Assembly: GCA_027665725.1 (NCBI GenBank)
Contig: JAQDDS010000002.1
Span: forward strand, 186,001 to 250,000
DNA: 64,000 nt
Source: Streptococcaceae bacterium AF77-01CM03A
Lineage (GTDB): Bacteria > Bacillota > Bacilli > Lactobacillales > Streptococcaceae
Direction: 5' to 3'
The position numbers and the translations under genes were made by a program. Of the stretch, positions 48,751 to 59,477 are shown piece by piece. Numbering within the stretch: position 1 is the first letter of the stretch; every line of letters starts with the position of its first letter. A model generated the notes under the pieces. The model was not told the origin of the DNA and searched no databases. It was given only the letters and a program-made list of their open reading frames with translations.

Positions 48751-51156
48751 ATGTTAGTATCATATAAATGGTTAAAAGAATTGGTGGACATTGATGTGCC
48801 ATCACAAGAGTTGGCTGAAAAAATGTCAACTACAGGGATCGAAGTAGAAGGTGTGGAATCACCTGCTACTGGTCTCTCAAAAATTGTTGTCGGAGAAGTC
48901 TTGTCTTGTGAGGATGTGCCAGAAACTCATTTGCATGTCTGCCAAGTCAATGTGGGTGAAGAAGAAGTCCGTCAAATCGTCTGTGGAGCACCAAATGTGC
49001 GTGCAGGCATCAAGGTTATGGTGGCTCTTCCAGGTGCACGCATCGCGGATAACTACAAAATCAAGAAAGGGAAAATCCGTGGTTTAGAATCACTTGGAAT
49101 GATCTGCTCCCTTGGTGAATTAGGGATTTCTGACTCTGTTGTACCGAAAGAATTTGCAGATGGGATCCAAATCTTGCCTCAAGATGCTGTTCCAGGGGAT
49201 GAAGTCTTCTCTTACCTCGACTTGGATGATGAAATCATCGAGCTTTCTATCACTCCTAACCGTGCAGACGCTCTTTCTATGTGTGGGGTAGCACATGAAG
49301 TGGCAGCCATCTATGACAAGGCAGTCAACTTTAAGAAATTCAGTTTAACAGAAACGGATCAAGCCGCAGCTGATGCTCTATCTGTCAGAATTGACACAGA
49401 CAAGGCACCTTACTATGCTGCCCGTATCTTGGATAATGTGACCATCGCGCCAAGTCCACAATGGTTGCAAAATCTCCTCATGAATGAAGGCATCCGTCCG
49501 ATCAACAATGTGGTTGACGTGACCAACTACATCCTACTCTACTTTGGTCAGCCTATGCATGCCTTTGACTTGGATACTTTTGAAGGAAGCGAGATCCGTG
49601 TGCGTGAAGCGCGTGCTGGTGAGAAATTGGTGACCTTGGACGGGGAAGAGCGTGAGTTAGCGGAGTCAGACCTTGTCATCACTGTCGCAGACAAACCAGT
49701 TGCCCTTGCAGGTGTCATGGGTGGTCAGGCTACAGAAATCTCTGAAAAGTCTAGTCGTATAGTCCTTGAAGCTGCTGTCTTCAATGGCAAATCTATCCGT
49801 AAGACTAGTGGTCGCCTCAATCTTCGTTCTGAATCATCTTCTCGCTTTGAAAAAGGCATCAACGTGGCAACAGTCAATGAAGCCCTTGATGCGGCAGCCA
49901 GCATGATTGCTGAACTTGCAGGAGCAACTGTTCGTAAAGGTATTGTTTCAGCAGGCCAGCTTGACACTTCTGATGTGGAAGTTTCTTCAACTCTTGCTGA
50001 TGTCAACCGTGTCCTCGGTACAGAGCTTTCATTTGCTGATGTTGAAGATGTCTTCCGTCGCCTTGGCTTCGGTCTTTCTGGAAATGCAGAAGCCTTCACT
50101 GTCAGCGTCCCTCGTCGCCGCTGGGATATTACTATCGAGGCTGACCTCTTTGAAGAAATCGCTCGTATCTATGGCTATGATCGCTTGCCAACCAGTCTTC
50201 CAAAAGACGATGGTACCGCTGGTGAATTGACTGCGACACAAAAACTCCGTCGTCAAGTTCGTACCATTGCAGAAGGTGCTGGATTGACAGAAATCATCAC
50301 CTACGCTCTAACAACTCCTGAAAAAGCGGTTGAATTTACGATTCAACCAAGTCATTTGACAGAATTGATGTGGCCAATGACTGTGGATCGTTCAGTCCTT
50401 CGTCAAAATATGGTTTCAGGTATTTTGGATACAGTTGCCTACAACGTAGCACGTAAGAATAAAAACTTGGCTCTTTATGAGATTGGAAAAGTCTTCGAGC
50501 AAACTGGTAATCCAAAAGAAGAATTGCCAAATGAAATTAACAGCTTTGCCTTTGCCTTGACTGGCTTAGTCGCTGAAAAAGACTTCCAAACAGCAGCAGT
50601 TCCTGTTGACTTCTTCTATGCTAAGGGAATTTTGGAAGCTCTCTTTGCTCGCTTGGGTCTTGAAGTGACTTATACAGCAACCTCTGAAATTGCTAGTCTT
50701 CACCCAGGACGTACAGCCTTGATCTCACTCGGTGACCAAGTCCTTGGTTTCCTCGGTCAAGTACATCCTGTTACAGCTAAGGCTTATGATATTCCAGAAA
50801 CTTATGTAGCAGAGCTCAACCTTTCAGCTATCGAAGCAGCCCTTCAACCAGCTACTCCATTTGTGGAAATTACTAAATTCCCAGCAGTCAGCCGTGATAT
50901 CGCCCTTCTCCTCAAAGCAGAAGTGACTCACCAAGATGTGGTTGATGCCATCAAATCTGCAGGCGTGAAACGTTTGACAGATATCAGACTCTTTGATGTC
51001 TTCTCAGGTGAAAAACTGGGTATCGGAATGAAATCAATGGCTTATAGCTTGACCTTCCAAAATCCAGAAGATAGCTTGACAGACGAAGAAGTCGCACGCT
51101 ATATGGAAAAAATCCAAGCATCACTCGAAGAAAAAGTGAATGCAGAAGTGCGTTAA
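48751..51156 (+). CDS. pheT: Phenylalanyl-tRNA synthetase beta subunit
   Basis: An 801-residue beta subunit. Domains in order: start [21 protein letters not shown], the EMAP-type tRNA-binding domain (about 40-150), B1/B5 with [24 protein letters not shown], the B3/B4 editing domain that removes mischarged tyrosine, B5 near 400-475, a catalytic-like core, and the C-terminal FDX-ACB anticodon-binding domain ([12 protein letters not shown], about 705-800). The ribosome-binding site is weak. In pneumococcus, as I recall, an acetyltransferase gene lies between pheS and pheT; here there is only 130 bases. Confidence 0.97.
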   Translation: MLVSYKWLKELVDIDVPSQELAEKMSTTGIEVEGVESPATGLSKIVVGEVLSCEDVPETHLHVCQVNVGEEEVRQIVCGAPNVRAGIKVMVALPGARIADNYKIKKGKIRGLESLGMICSLGELGISDSVVPKEFADGIQILPQDAVPGDEVFSYLDLDDEIIELSITPNRADALSMCGVAHEVAAIYDKAVNFKKFSLTETDQAAADALSVRIDTDKAPYYAARILDNVTIAPSPQWLQNLLMNEGIRPINNVVDVTNYILLYFGQPMHAFDLDTFEGSEIRVREARAGEKLVTLDGEERELAESDLVITVADKPVALAGVMGGQATEISEKSSRIVLEAAVFNGKSIRKTSGRLNLRSESSSRFEKGINVATVNEALDAAASMIAELAGATVRKGIVSAGQLDTSDVEVSSTLADVNRVLGTELSFADVEDVFRRLGFGLSGNAEAFTVSVPRRRWDITIEADLFEEIARIYGYDRLPTSLPKDDGTAGELTATQKLRRQVRTIAEGAGLTEIITYALTTPEKAVEFTIQPSHLTELMWPMTVDRSVLRQNMVSGILDTVAYNVARKNKNLALYEIGKVFEQTGNPKEELPNEINSFAFALTGLVAEKDFQTAAVPVDFFYAKGILEALFARLGLEVTYTATSEIASLHPGRTALISLGDQVLGFLGQVHPVTAKAYDIPETYVAELNLSAIEAALQPATPFVEITKFPAVSRDIALLLKAEVTHQDVVDAIKSAGVKRLTDIRLFDVFSGEKLGIGMKSMAYSLTFQNPEDSLTDEEVARYMEKIQASLEEKVNAEVR

Positions 51157-51162
51157 GAGTTT

Positions 51163-51191
51163 AAAATCCATCCCTAAGGATGGATTTTTTT
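51163..51191 (+). terminator. Terminator of pheST
   Basis: AAATCCATCC and GGATGGATTT form a 10-bp stem with a CTAA loop and a T-run. Confidence 0.93.
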
Positions 51192-51296
51192 GTCTTTGTA
51201 AATGCCGAATATTGGAAAGAAAAATGAAGTTGAATCTTATTCGTTTTGATAAAAAAATGCCTAGTGAATTCTACTAATAAAAATGTACATAAATCC

Positions 51297-51324
51297 TTGT
51301 AATGCCCAAAAAAAGGAGTATAAT
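51297..51324 (+). promoter_or_regulatory. Promoter of the ABC exporter operon
   Basis: TTGTAA (51297-51302), 16-base spacer, TATAAT (51319-51324), with GGAGGTGG before the ATG at 51352. Confidence 0.7.
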
Positions 51325-51351
51325 GAGTGTAGAAACAATAGGAGGTGGATC

Positions 51352-52245
51352 ATGTTAGAAATCCGCAATCTTGAAAAAAGTTTTGGTCCCAAACAAGTCT
51401 TGTTTGGTGTTAACTTTCAAGCTCAACCTGGAAGAATTTTAGGTCTAGTTGGGAAAAATGGAGCTGGGAAAACAACGATTTTCCACAGTATGTTGAAATT
51501 TTTAGAGTATCAAGGAGAGATCAGTCTGGATGGGCAGGAGATTCGTCAGGAAACCTATGCTCGAATTGGCTATCTGCCTGAGGAACGTAGCCTCATGCCC
51601 AAATTGACAGTCCTTGAACAAGTTCGTTACTTGGCGACTCTAAAGGGCATGGATGCTAAGGAAGTCAAGGAAAAACTCCCTCAATGGATGGAGAAATTGG
51701 AAGTGAAGGGCAAATTGACCGACAAAATCAAGAGCCTCTCCAAAGGGAATCAGCAGAAAATTCAGTTGATTATCACCCTAATCCATGAGCCTGACTTGAT
51801 TATCCTGGATGAGCCTTTTAGTGGTTTGGATCCAGTCAATACCGAGTTGCTCAAACAAGTCATCTTGAAAGAGAAAGAGCGCGGTGCAATCATTATCTTT
51901 TCTGACCATGTCATGACCAATGTTGAGGAGCTTTGCGATGATATTCTGATGATTCGTGATGGGCGTGTGGTCTTGCATGGACCAGTTCAGGATGTTCGCA
52001 ATCAATACGGGAAAACACGTCTCTTTGTTTCAAGTGAACGAAGCAAGGAAGAACTGGAAAAACTTCCTCACGTGAAACAGGTGAGTTTGACCAAGCAAGG
52101 AAGTTGGAAATTGATCCTCGATGACGAGAGCGCTGGAAGGGAACTCTTCCCAATTCTCACTCAAGGTCAATATATTGCGACCTTTGACCAACAAGCTCCA
52201 ACAATCGATGAAATCTTTAAACTAGAATCAGGGGTGGAAGTATGA
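51352..52245 (+). CDS. ABC transporter ATP-binding protein (NatA/YhaQ type)
   Basis: A 297-residue ATPase of the DrrA/NatA exporter group. Walker A is GLVGKNGAGKTTI (about 35-47), the signature is LSKGNQQKIQLI, and Walker B is LIILDEPFSGLDP; a C-terminal extension (about 215-297) is typical of the YhaQ/NatA group. The ATG chosen has GGAGGTGG upstream; 23 upstream in-frame codons are not supported. The stop overlaps the permease start by 4 bases. Substrate unknown; Na+ export is one possibility from family resemblance. Confidence 0.92.
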   Translation: MLEIRNLEKSFGPKQVLFGVNFQAQPGRILGLVGKNGAGKTTIFHSMLKFLEYQGEISLDGQEIRQETYARIGYLPEERSLMPKLTVLEQVRYLATLKGMDAKEVKEKLPQWMEKLEVKGKLTDKIKSLSKGNQQKIQLIITLIHEPDLIILDEPFSGLDPVNTELLKQVILKEKERGAIIIFSDHVMTNVEELCDDILMIRDGRVVLHGPVQDVRNQYGKTRLFVSSERSKEELEKLPHVKQVSLTKQGSWKLILDDESAGRELFPILTQGQYIATFDQQAPTIDEIFKLESGVEV

Positions 52246-53441
52246 GAAATATGTGGGTTGTAATGAAGGAAACCTATCTTCGACATATCAAGTCGTGGAG
52301 TTTCTTCTTTATGGTGATTTCGCCGTTCCTCTTTTTAGCCTTATCTGTAGGAATCGGCTATCTCCAAGGGTCTTCTATGGCCAAGAATAGCAAGATAGCA
52401 GTAGTAACAACTGTTCTATCTGTGGAGGAAGGGCTCAAATCGACCAATGGCATTAATTTTGACTATAAGGATGAAGCCAGTGCCCAAGAAGCCATCAAGG
52501 ATGAAAAAATAAAAGGTTATTTGACCATTGATCAAGAAGGTAGTGTTCTCAAGGCAGTTTATCATGGTGAAACTTCCCTTGAAATAGGCGTCAAACTAGC
52601 AGTAACCAATAAGCTAAATGAACTGCAATACCAACTCAATCGTTCGGCAGCCAATTTGTCTCAAGAACAGGAAAAACGCCTGAGTCAAACCGTTGATTTT
52701 ACTGAGAAAATTGATGAATCTAAGGAAAACAAAAAAATTGTTCAAACCATTGCGGCCGCAGGGCTTGGTTTCTTCCTTTATATGATTTTGATTACTTATG
52801 CTAGTGTCACTGCTCAGGAAGTAGCTAGCGAGAAAGGAACTAAAATCATGGAGGTGGTCTTCTCTAGTATCCGAGCTAGTCATTATTTCTACGCTCGCAT
52901 GCTGGCTCTGCTTCTTGTGATTTTGACTCATATTGGCATTTACGTCGTGGGTGGGCTGGCTGCCATTCTGCTCTTTAAAGATATCCCTATCTTGGCACAA
53001 TCTGGAATTTTAAATCATTTAGGAGAGGCTTTCTCGCTCAATACCTTATTGTTTGTCTTGGTTAGTCTCTTTATGTACGTTGTTTTGGCAGCATTCCTAG
53101 GCTCTATGGTTTCTCGCCCTGAGGATTCAGGAAAGGCCTTGTCGCCATTGATGATCTTGATTATAGCAGGATTTGTCGGTGTGACCTCTCTAGGTGCTGC
53201 TGGGGACAATTTAGTTCTGAAAATTGGTTCCTATATTCCTTTCATCTCGACCTTCTTTATGCCATTTAGAGCTATAAATGGGTATGCAAGTGATTTAGAA
53301 GCCTGGATTTCACTTGCCATAACGGTTGTTTTTGCAGTCACTGCAACAGCCTTTATCGGACGCATGTATGCTAGCCTAGTCCTTCAAACAGATGATTTAG
53401 GCATCTGGAAAACCTTTAAACGAGCTTTGAGCTATCACTAA
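52242..53441 (+). CDS. ABC transporter permease (NatB/YhaP, ABC-2 type)
   Basis: A 399-residue ABC-2 permease: one N-terminal membrane helix (FFFMVISPFLFLALSVGIGYL, about 20-40), a large extracytoplasmic segment (about 45-165), then five or six helices to the C-terminus, with the family EVASEKGTKIMEVVFSS motif after the second. Partner of the ATPase it overlaps. Substrate unknown. Confidence 0.9.
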   Translation: MRNMWVVMKETYLRHIKSWSFFFMVISPFLFLALSVGIGYLQGSSMAKNSKIAVVTTVLSVEEGLKSTNGINFDYKDEASAQEAIKDEKIKGYLTIDQEGSVLKAVYHGETSLEIGVKLAVTNKLNELQYQLNRSAANLSQEQEKRLSQTVDFTEKIDESKENKKIVQTIAAAGLGFFLYMILITYASVTAQEVASEKGTKIMEVVFSSIRASHYFYARMLALLLVILTHIGIYVVGGLAAILLFKDIPILAQSGILNHLGEAFSLNTLLFVLVSLFMYVVLAAFLGSMVSRPEDSGKALSPLMILIIAGFVGVTSLGAAGDNLVLKIGSYIPFISTFFMPFRAINGYASDLEAWISLAITVVFAVTATAFIGRMYASLVLQTDDLGIWKTFKRALSYH

Positions 53442-53446
53442 AAGAG

Positions 53447-53476
53447 ACACCTTCAGTGAATACTGGAGGTGTTTTT
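53447..53476 (+). terminator. Terminator of the ABC exporter operon
   Basis: ACACCTTCAGT (53447-53457) and ACTGGAGGTGT (53462-53472) form an 11-bp stem with one wobble, followed by five T. Confidence 0.92.
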
Positions 53477-53545
53477 GCTTTACGAATTCATTGCTGTCTA
53501 GTCTTCTTTACTTTATAATGAAAGAAGAATGAAAAGGAGGAGAAC

Positions 53546-53752
53546 ATGAACTATATGGATGTTGCTGAAAATGAGCATTTGTTAATCATTGTCCTTAGGA
53601 TAATGCTGATTAGCTAGATGAGTGAAGATGAGGTGGAGGCGACCTTGTCGATTGGCATCAACACCTTGACCTAACGGATATCTATGGCTAGTGTGAGGTT
53701 CTGCTGGGTAAAGTTTTCAAGCGCCGTTCGAATCTTCGGGACTAGATTTAGT
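53546..53752 (+). pseudogene. Remnant of an aldo/keto reductase gene
   Basis: AGGAGG and ATG remain intact, then the frame breaks after 23 codons (MNYMDVAENEHLL then a stop). Reading on through shifts gives MSEDEVEATLSIGINTL, then DLTDIYG, stop, CEVLLGKVFKRRSNLRD. This matches the N-terminal pattern of aldo/keto reductases (GIN-x-DxADIYG-x-CExLLG-x-LRxK), including the catalytic-region Asp and Tyr. At least two stops and one frameshift are visible and the remaining two thirds of the gene are absent. Family recall is by eye, so moderate confidence; decay is certain if the family is right. Confidence 0.65.
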
Positions 53753-53813
53753 ATACCAGACGTCACTTGTATCAGTGGGCTGTTTTTTTTGTTCTATGCT
53801 TTACAGATTTTTC

Positions 53814-53878
53814 TTGACAAGTTTTCTTTGTTATGGTAATCTTTTATGTAACAAATGTTGCGCAACAAGTGTTGCGCG
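53814..53878 (+). promoter_or_regulatory. Promoter and palindromic operator of the TetR-ABC operon
   Basis: TTGACA (53814-53819), 17-base spacer, TAATCT (53837-53842). Just downstream is the perfect palindrome TGTTGCGCAACA (53856-53867), followed by another TGTTGCGC (53870-53877). Its location between the -10 and the regulator gene suggests it is the TetR protein's own operator. Confidence 0.8.
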
Positions 53879-53889
53879 AAAGGAGTCTC

Positions 53890-54465
53890 ATGCCACCTAA
53901 GGTTAAATTTAGTAAAGAGGCTATGATTGGGATAGCTTTACAATTGGTGAGAGAAGAGGGAATAGCTAGTTTAACGGCTCGAGCATTAGCGGAAAAACTG
54001 GGAGCCACACCAAGAGTCATTTTTGGGCAATTTGCAAATATGGCTGAGTTACAAGCAGAGGTTATTGTTGCTGCAGAAATGGTAGTGGTGGAGTATATAC
54101 GAAAGGCTTTAGAAGATGAGAAGCCTTTTCGATCTGTCGGGGTTGCTTATATCCTTTTCGCCTCAAAAGAGCCTCAACTCTTTCAATTGCTTTTCCAAAA
54201 TCCTAGTAAAGATCCCATTCGTCGCTTTCAAGATTTTCTTCCCATGAAGGATCATAGTTACCAATTGGTTCTGGATTCGATTGTCGCAGACTATCCTTTG
54301 ACTGTAGAGGAGGCTAGTCGCTTGTACCAGCATCTATTTATCTACTCACACGGGATGGCCTCTATGGTTGCTTCTGGTATTTATCAATTCAGCATGGAAG
54401 AAGTAATTGGATTACTGATAGAGGTTTGTCAATCGCTCATCAAAGAAATGGTAGGAAAAAAATGA
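53890..54465 (+). CDS. TetR/AcrR family transcriptional regulator
   Basis: A 191-residue repressor-like protein. The N-terminal helix-turn-helix spans about 8-52 (FSKEAMIGIALQLVREEGIA then ALAEKLGATPRVIFGQFAN), followed by an all-helical ligand domain containing YILFASKEPQLFQLLFQNP. AAAGGAG precedes this ATG; 19 upstream in-frame codons run through the operator and are not used. It overlaps the next gene by 4 bases, so it controls its own operon with the ABC exporter, a common drug- or peptide-efflux arrangement. Confidence 0.92.
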   Translation: MPPKVKFSKEAMIGIALQLVREEGIASLTARALAEKLGATPRVIFGQFANMAELQAEVIVAAEMVVVEYIRKALEDEKPFRSVGVAYILFASKEPQLFQLLFQNPSKDPIRRFQDFLPMKDHSYQLVLDSIVADYPLTVEEASRLYQHLFIYSHGMASMVASGIYQFSMEEVIGLLIEVCQSLIKEMVGKK

Positions 54466-55142
54466 TTCAACTAGAAAATATTCACAAAAGTTACGGCCAA
54501 ACCAAGGTTTTAAAAGGGATTGACTTGCAGATTCAAGACCAGGATAATGTGGTTATCCTCGGCCCTTCTGGATCGGGAAAGTCAACTCTCTTAAACGTGT
54601 TATCAGGCTTAGAAAAGGTAGATGAGGGGCATATCCTCATTCAAGGGCAAGATTTATCGCAACTCACGGATGCTCAATTGACAGCCTTTAGACGTGAGAA
54701 GATTGCCTTTATTTTTCAGCAGTATTATTTATTACCGAATCTAACGGTTAGACAAAATGTAAAGATGGGGGCAGACCTAGCAAACAATCATGATTTTTTG
54801 CAGATCATTGAGGATTTGGGCCTTGGCGATAAGCTAGACAAGTATCCGAGTGAATTGTCGGGTGGGGAACAGCAGAGAGTCTCTATTGCCCGGGCCTTGG
54901 CCAAAAAGCCAGAGATTCTTTTCTTAGATGAGCCGACGGGAGCCCTGGATGAAGAAACAGGGCGAAAGATTCTCGACTATATCTGGAAATTGAAGGAAAA
55001 GCTGGGCTTTACCCTCATCATGGTGACGCACAACCAAAATATTGCGGATATGGCCAGAACCATCATTCGCGTCAATAGTGGCAAGATTACCCAAGTTGTA
55101 ACCAACGATCAGCCTCAGACTGCCTATGAGATTGGATGGTAA
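54462..55142 (+). CDS. ABC transporter ATP-binding protein (MacB/LolD type)
   Basis: A 226-residue ATPase beginning [20 protein letters not shown]. Walker [17 protein letters not shown] (about 35-50), signature [16 protein letters not shown], Walker [17 protein letters not shown], and the switch HNQNIA. It belongs to the group paired with FtsX-like permeases that export peptides or sense antibiotics. The upstream dozen codons in frame overlap tetR and are not used. Confidence 0.94.
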   Translation: MIQLENIHKSYGQTKVLKGIDLQIQDQDNVVILGPSGSGKSTLLNVLSGLEKVDEGHILIQGQDLSQLTDAQLTAFRREKIAFIFQQYYLLPNLTVRQNVKMGADLANNHDFLQIIEDLGLGDKLDKYPSELSGGEQQRVSIARALAKKPEILFLDEPTGALDEETGRKILDYIWKLKEKLGFTLIMVTHNQNIADMARTIIRVNSGKITQVVTNDQPQTAYEIGW

Positions 55143-55145
55143 GCC

Positions 55146-56291
55146 ATGTTTTCAGTAAAAGATATTCGAAAATTAGTTGTCGTCAGTATCATTGGGGCTT
55201 GTGCGGTCTTTGTGGCCAATCTCTTCTTGAATTTTTACCTGGATATCGAGCAGTTGGAGATTTCTAAAACCAATCCCATGATGCAGACCTACTATGATGC
55301 CCAGGTTTCGCTATCTTGGATGGTGGCCATGGTCAGTGGTGTTGTCTTGTCCTTGACGTCTATCCTTCTCATGTGTTTTTATATCAAACAATTTGTCGAT
55401 GACCACAAGGAACAATTAGGAATTTTAAAGGCTTTGGGATACAGCAATGGCCAGTTGGCTAAACGATTTTGGGTATTTGGGCTCAGTTTTGGTGCCGGAG
55501 CGCTTCTTGGCTATTTAGCTTCTTTTCTTATGATGGAGCATTTTTATGACTTTCGTAATGAGAAGGGGATCTTACCAGAAATCACCATTCATTTTCATTG
55601 GCAGCTCTTGCTTGCTTTGGTGATCCTGCCAACGGTATTTTTTATGCTTCTCGCGATTGGCTATGCTAGAAGACAACTACAAACGCAGGCTCTTCGCTTA
55701 TTGAAAAAGTCCCCAACACCAATCAAGGTCAAAAGGAGAAAGAAGACTCCTATGAGAGAGAAAGACTTCCTAAAAGAGCTGTCTTCAGCGCTGATTTGGG
55801 GGAGAAAATCGATCCTGTTTTTTGTAGTCTTTGGTTCTATGTGTTTTGCGGCCATGGTTCAATTGTCCTTTGGCCTCAGGGATTACACAGATGACATCAT
55901 CCAAACCATGATGATCATGATTGGCTTGATCTTGTCTTTTTCCATTCTCTTTTTGTCATTGGGGATTGTGGTCTCAGAAAGTCGCGAAACCTTGGCTCTT
56001 ATGAAGGCTTTTGGCTACACCGATCGTGAATGCCAAGGTCATATTCTCGCTCCCTATCGTTTTTGGGCTTATTTAGGATTTGTTCTTGGGACAGCTTATC
56101 AATATGGCATCATGGAAATCTTGATTGGTGTGATCAAAGATACGGTTCCTGAAAAGATTGAGCATCACTTTGATGGGAATGTGTGCTTTTGGACCTTGAT
56201 AGGTTTTGCTTTGATTTATGAAAGCCTCTTTTATCTATCCAACAGAAAACTCCAAAAACAAACCATCAAAGAAGTGCTCTTAGCAGAATAA
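55146..56291 (+). CDS. FtsX-like ABC transporter permease
   Basis: A 381-residue permease with helices at about 10-32, 55-80, 105-125, 155-175 and, in the second half, 225-245, 255-278, 300-320, 345-362. The first half matches the FtsX-type domain (DDHKEQLGILKALGYSNGQL) and the second half repeats it (SRETLALMKAFGYTDRECQG). It starts 3 bases after the ATPase stop, completing a tetR-ABC operon. Substrate unknown; roles in bacteriocin or drug export are possible. Confidence 0.9.
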   Translation: MFSVKDIRKLVVVSIIGACAVFVANLFLNFYLDIEQLEISKTNPMMQTYYDAQVSLSWMVAMVSGVVLSLTSILLMCFYIKQFVDDHKEQLGILKALGYSNGQLAKRFWVFGLSFGAGALLGYLASFLMMEHFYDFRNEKGILPEITIHFHWQLLLALVILPTVFFMLLAIGYARRQLQTQALRLLKKSPTPIKVKRRKKTPMREKDFLKELSSALIWGRKSILFFVVFGSMCFAAMVQLSFGLRDYTDDIIQTMMIMIGLILSFSILFLSLGIVVSESRETLALMKAFGYTDRECQGHILAPYRFWAYLGFVLGTAYQYGIMEILIGVIKDTVPEKIEHHFDGNVCFWTLIGFALIYESLFYLSNRKLQKQTIKEVLLAE

Positions 56292-56297
56292 ATAGAA

Positions 56298-56446
56298 AAG
56301 AGAGTGGGACAGAAATCAGTAATTCGTTAGAATTCGATTTCGTCGTCCCACCTCCGCACAGTTGAGTAGGGCTGTAAAAGCTGATGAAATCAGCGTAGTA
56401 GAGCCCACTCAACCACTGCGTCTTGCTCGACAATCTAAAGACAATT
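56298..56446. repeat. Hairpin-rich intergenic repeat element
   Basis: Directly after the permease gene. It contains an outer pair GTGGGAC...GTCCCAC, then GTTGAGTAGGGCT pairing with AGCCCACTCAAC, which encloses GCTGAT/ATCAGC. I recall very similar sequence recurring in pneumococcal and S. mitis intergenic regions, but I cannot name the family with certainty; a SPRITE-like element is one option. No coding potential. Confidence 0.6.
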
Positions 56447-56498
56447 GAGAGGTTTTTCCGCTATTCTAAGGGAATAAAAGAAATGAAAGAGAGACAGC

Positions 56499-56633
56499 AT
56501 GAAACGGAGTTACTGGCAGGACCTAAAGGGGGCCTTTTACTTAATCTGGCGCAACAAATGGTCCTTTATCTCAGTGGGGATTCTTCTGCAGTTTGTGGTT
56601 GGTATTGGGGCTGCGGCCTTGTGTCATAAATAA
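56499..56633 (+). pseudogene. Truncated 44-codon membrane protein fragment
   Basis: An ATG preceded by AAAGAGAGA opens a frame beginning MKRSYWQDLKGAFYLIWRNK, followed by one membrane helix (SFISVGILLQFVVGIGAAAL) and an abrupt stop. The beginning looks like the cytoplasmic lead and first helix of a larger multi-pass protein (I think of membrane-domain glycerophosphodiester phosphodiesterases, unproven). A terminator follows at once, so the rest of the gene has been removed. It could still be expressed as a small membrane protein. Confidence 0.5.
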
Positions 56634-56636
56634 ATC

Positions 56637-56670
56637 AAAAGACCTGTGAGTGTATCTCCCAGGTCTTTTA
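56637..56670 (+). terminator. Terminator after the truncated membrane ORF
   Basis: AAAAGACCTG and CAGGTCTTTT form a 10-bp stem around a 13-base loop. Confidence 0.85.
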
Positions 56671-56786
56671 TACTCTTCGAAAATCTCTTCAAACCACGTC
56701 AGCTTCCATCTGCAACCTCAAAACAGTGTTTTGAGCAGCCTGTGGCTAGCTTCCTAGTTTGCTCTTTGATTTTCATTGAGTATTAA
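56669..56786 (-). repeat. BOX element (boxA-boxC, no boxB)
   Basis: On the minus strand it reads from ATACTCAATGAAAATCAAAG (boxA start) through AACTAGGAAGCTAGC to GTGGTTTGAAGAGATTTTCG (boxC end) and closes with AGAGTATA. These are the ends of the pneumococcal BOX repeat; the central boxB modules are missing. BOX elements are dispersed in S. pneumoniae and close relatives and can fold into long RNA stem-loops. Confidence 0.9.
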
Positions 56787-56924
56787 TTAGCTGAAATATT
56801 TCACATTAATTTTTTCTAAACCTTTGACTAATAAGGAAAATTATCGTACAATAAAGAGTACATGATAAAATGAGACCAGAGTTTGTTTGCTCTGGTAATA
56901 GTAGTAAAATTGAGGAGAAACGCT

Positions 56925-57500
56925 TTGGAATTAGAAGTATTTGCTGGGCAAGAAAAAAGTGAACTATCTATGATTGAGGTGGCTCGTGCCATCTTAGAAC
57001 TTCGTGGTCGTGATCACGAAATGCATTTTAGCGATTTAGTCAATGAAATCCAAAACTATTTGGGTACCTCTAATAGCGATATTCGTGAAGCTCTACCTTT
57101 GTTCTATACAGAGTTAAACTTTGACGGTAGTTTTATCTCACTTGGAGATAACAAATGGGGTCTTCGTTCATGGTATGGAGTAGATGAAATTGACGAAGAA
57201 ATCATTGCACTTGAGGAAAGTGACGATGAAGAAGTAGCACCTAAGGCTAAGAAAAAACGTGTTAATGCCTTTATGGATGGAGATGCTGATGCCATTGATT
57301 ATGGCGCAGATGATCCAGAGGATGAGGACGCCTACGAAGAAGATCCAGCACTTTCTTATGATGATGAAAATCCAGATGATGAGAAAAACGAAGTAGAAGC
57401 TTACGATGCTGAGATTAACGAAATCGCACCAGATGACCTTGGAGAAGATGTCGATCTCGTTGAAGAAGATGACGAAGATTCTGAGGAAGAAGAAGAATAA
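56925..57500 (+). CDS. rpoE: DNA-directed RNA polymerase delta subunit
   Basis: A 191-residue Gram-positive RNA polymerase subunit that speeds enzyme recycling and affects promoter selectivity. The N-terminal folded domain ([19 protein letters not shown] to [12 protein letters not shown], about 1-90) is followed by a highly acidic, disordered tail (Asp/Glu-rich to the end). The start is a TTG at 56925, preceded by GAGGAG with good spacing and giving the family N-terminus; an upstream ATG adds 14 unlikely codons. It is followed by pyrG, as in most Firmicutes. Confidence 0.94.
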   Translation: MELEVFAGQEKSELSMIEVARAILELRGRDHEMHFSDLVNEIQNYLGTSNSDIREALPLFYTELNFDGSFISLGDNKWGLRSWYGVDEIDEEIIALEESDDEEVAPKAKKKRVNAFMDGDADAIDYGADDPEDEDAYEEDPALSYDDENPDDEKNEVEAYDAEINEIAPDDLGEDVDLVEEDDEDSEEEEE

Positions 57501-57504
57501 TATC

Positions 57505-57535
57505 AAACAACAAGGGAATTCCCTTGTTGTTTTTC
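57505..57535 (+). terminator. Terminator of rpoE
   Basis: AACAACAAGGGAA and TTCCCTTGTTGTT are perfect complements followed by a T-run. Confidence 0.95.
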
Positions 57536-57575
57536 TTTTCTGCAGTAGAACTATAAATCTAGCAAAGAATGACAT

Positions 57576-57665
57576 TTGACAAATGAGTAAAATTGAGATA
57601 AGATATTGTTCGGGCACCTCTTTTTGAGGTCGGAGCTTCCTAGTTATTAGGGAGCTATTTTTGTT
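57576..57665 (+). promoter_or_regulatory. pyrG promoter and pyrimidine-sensitive attenuator
   Basis: Consensus promoter TTGACA (57576-57581), 17-base spacer, TAAGAT (57599-57604). Transcription should begin about 8 bases later at GGGC (57612-57615), the start used in Bacillus and Lactococcus pyrG, where low CTP causes repeated G insertion. Downstream is an intrinsic terminator, AGCTTCCTA (57634-57642) with TAGGGAGCT (57648-57656), then a T-rich tail. A poly-G 5' end could pair with the C/U-rich left arm and prevent termination. The elements are seen; the mechanism is inferred from known homologues. Confidence 0.8.
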
Positions 57666-57758
57666 TTTCCATGGAAATTATCAACCTGGATTGTAGTTAT
57701 CGGTGAAGGTCTTATTTTCTTAGTCCCCCTCTAGTGAACAAGATCTTGAGCATTTTAG

Positions 57759-59378
<1,620 letters not shown>

Positions 59379-59384
59379 ATTCAT

Positions 59385-59417
59385 AAAAACCTTTGAGAGT
59401 CATCTCAGAGGTTTTTA
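59385..59417 (+). terminator. Terminator of pyrG
   Basis: AAAACCTTTGAGA pairs with TCTCAGAGGTTTT (one wobble) and is followed by T residues. Confidence 0.88.
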
Positions 59418-59477
59418 ATTTGTTTTCAGTATTATGAAAATCTGGAAAATCAGCTCTGAATTTGGTAAGATAAGATT

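Noticed and set aside
56423..56629. 68-codon frame after the FtsX permease
   Set aside because: It crosses the hairpin repeat and is out of frame with the better-supported 44-codon ORF that has a ribosome-binding site.
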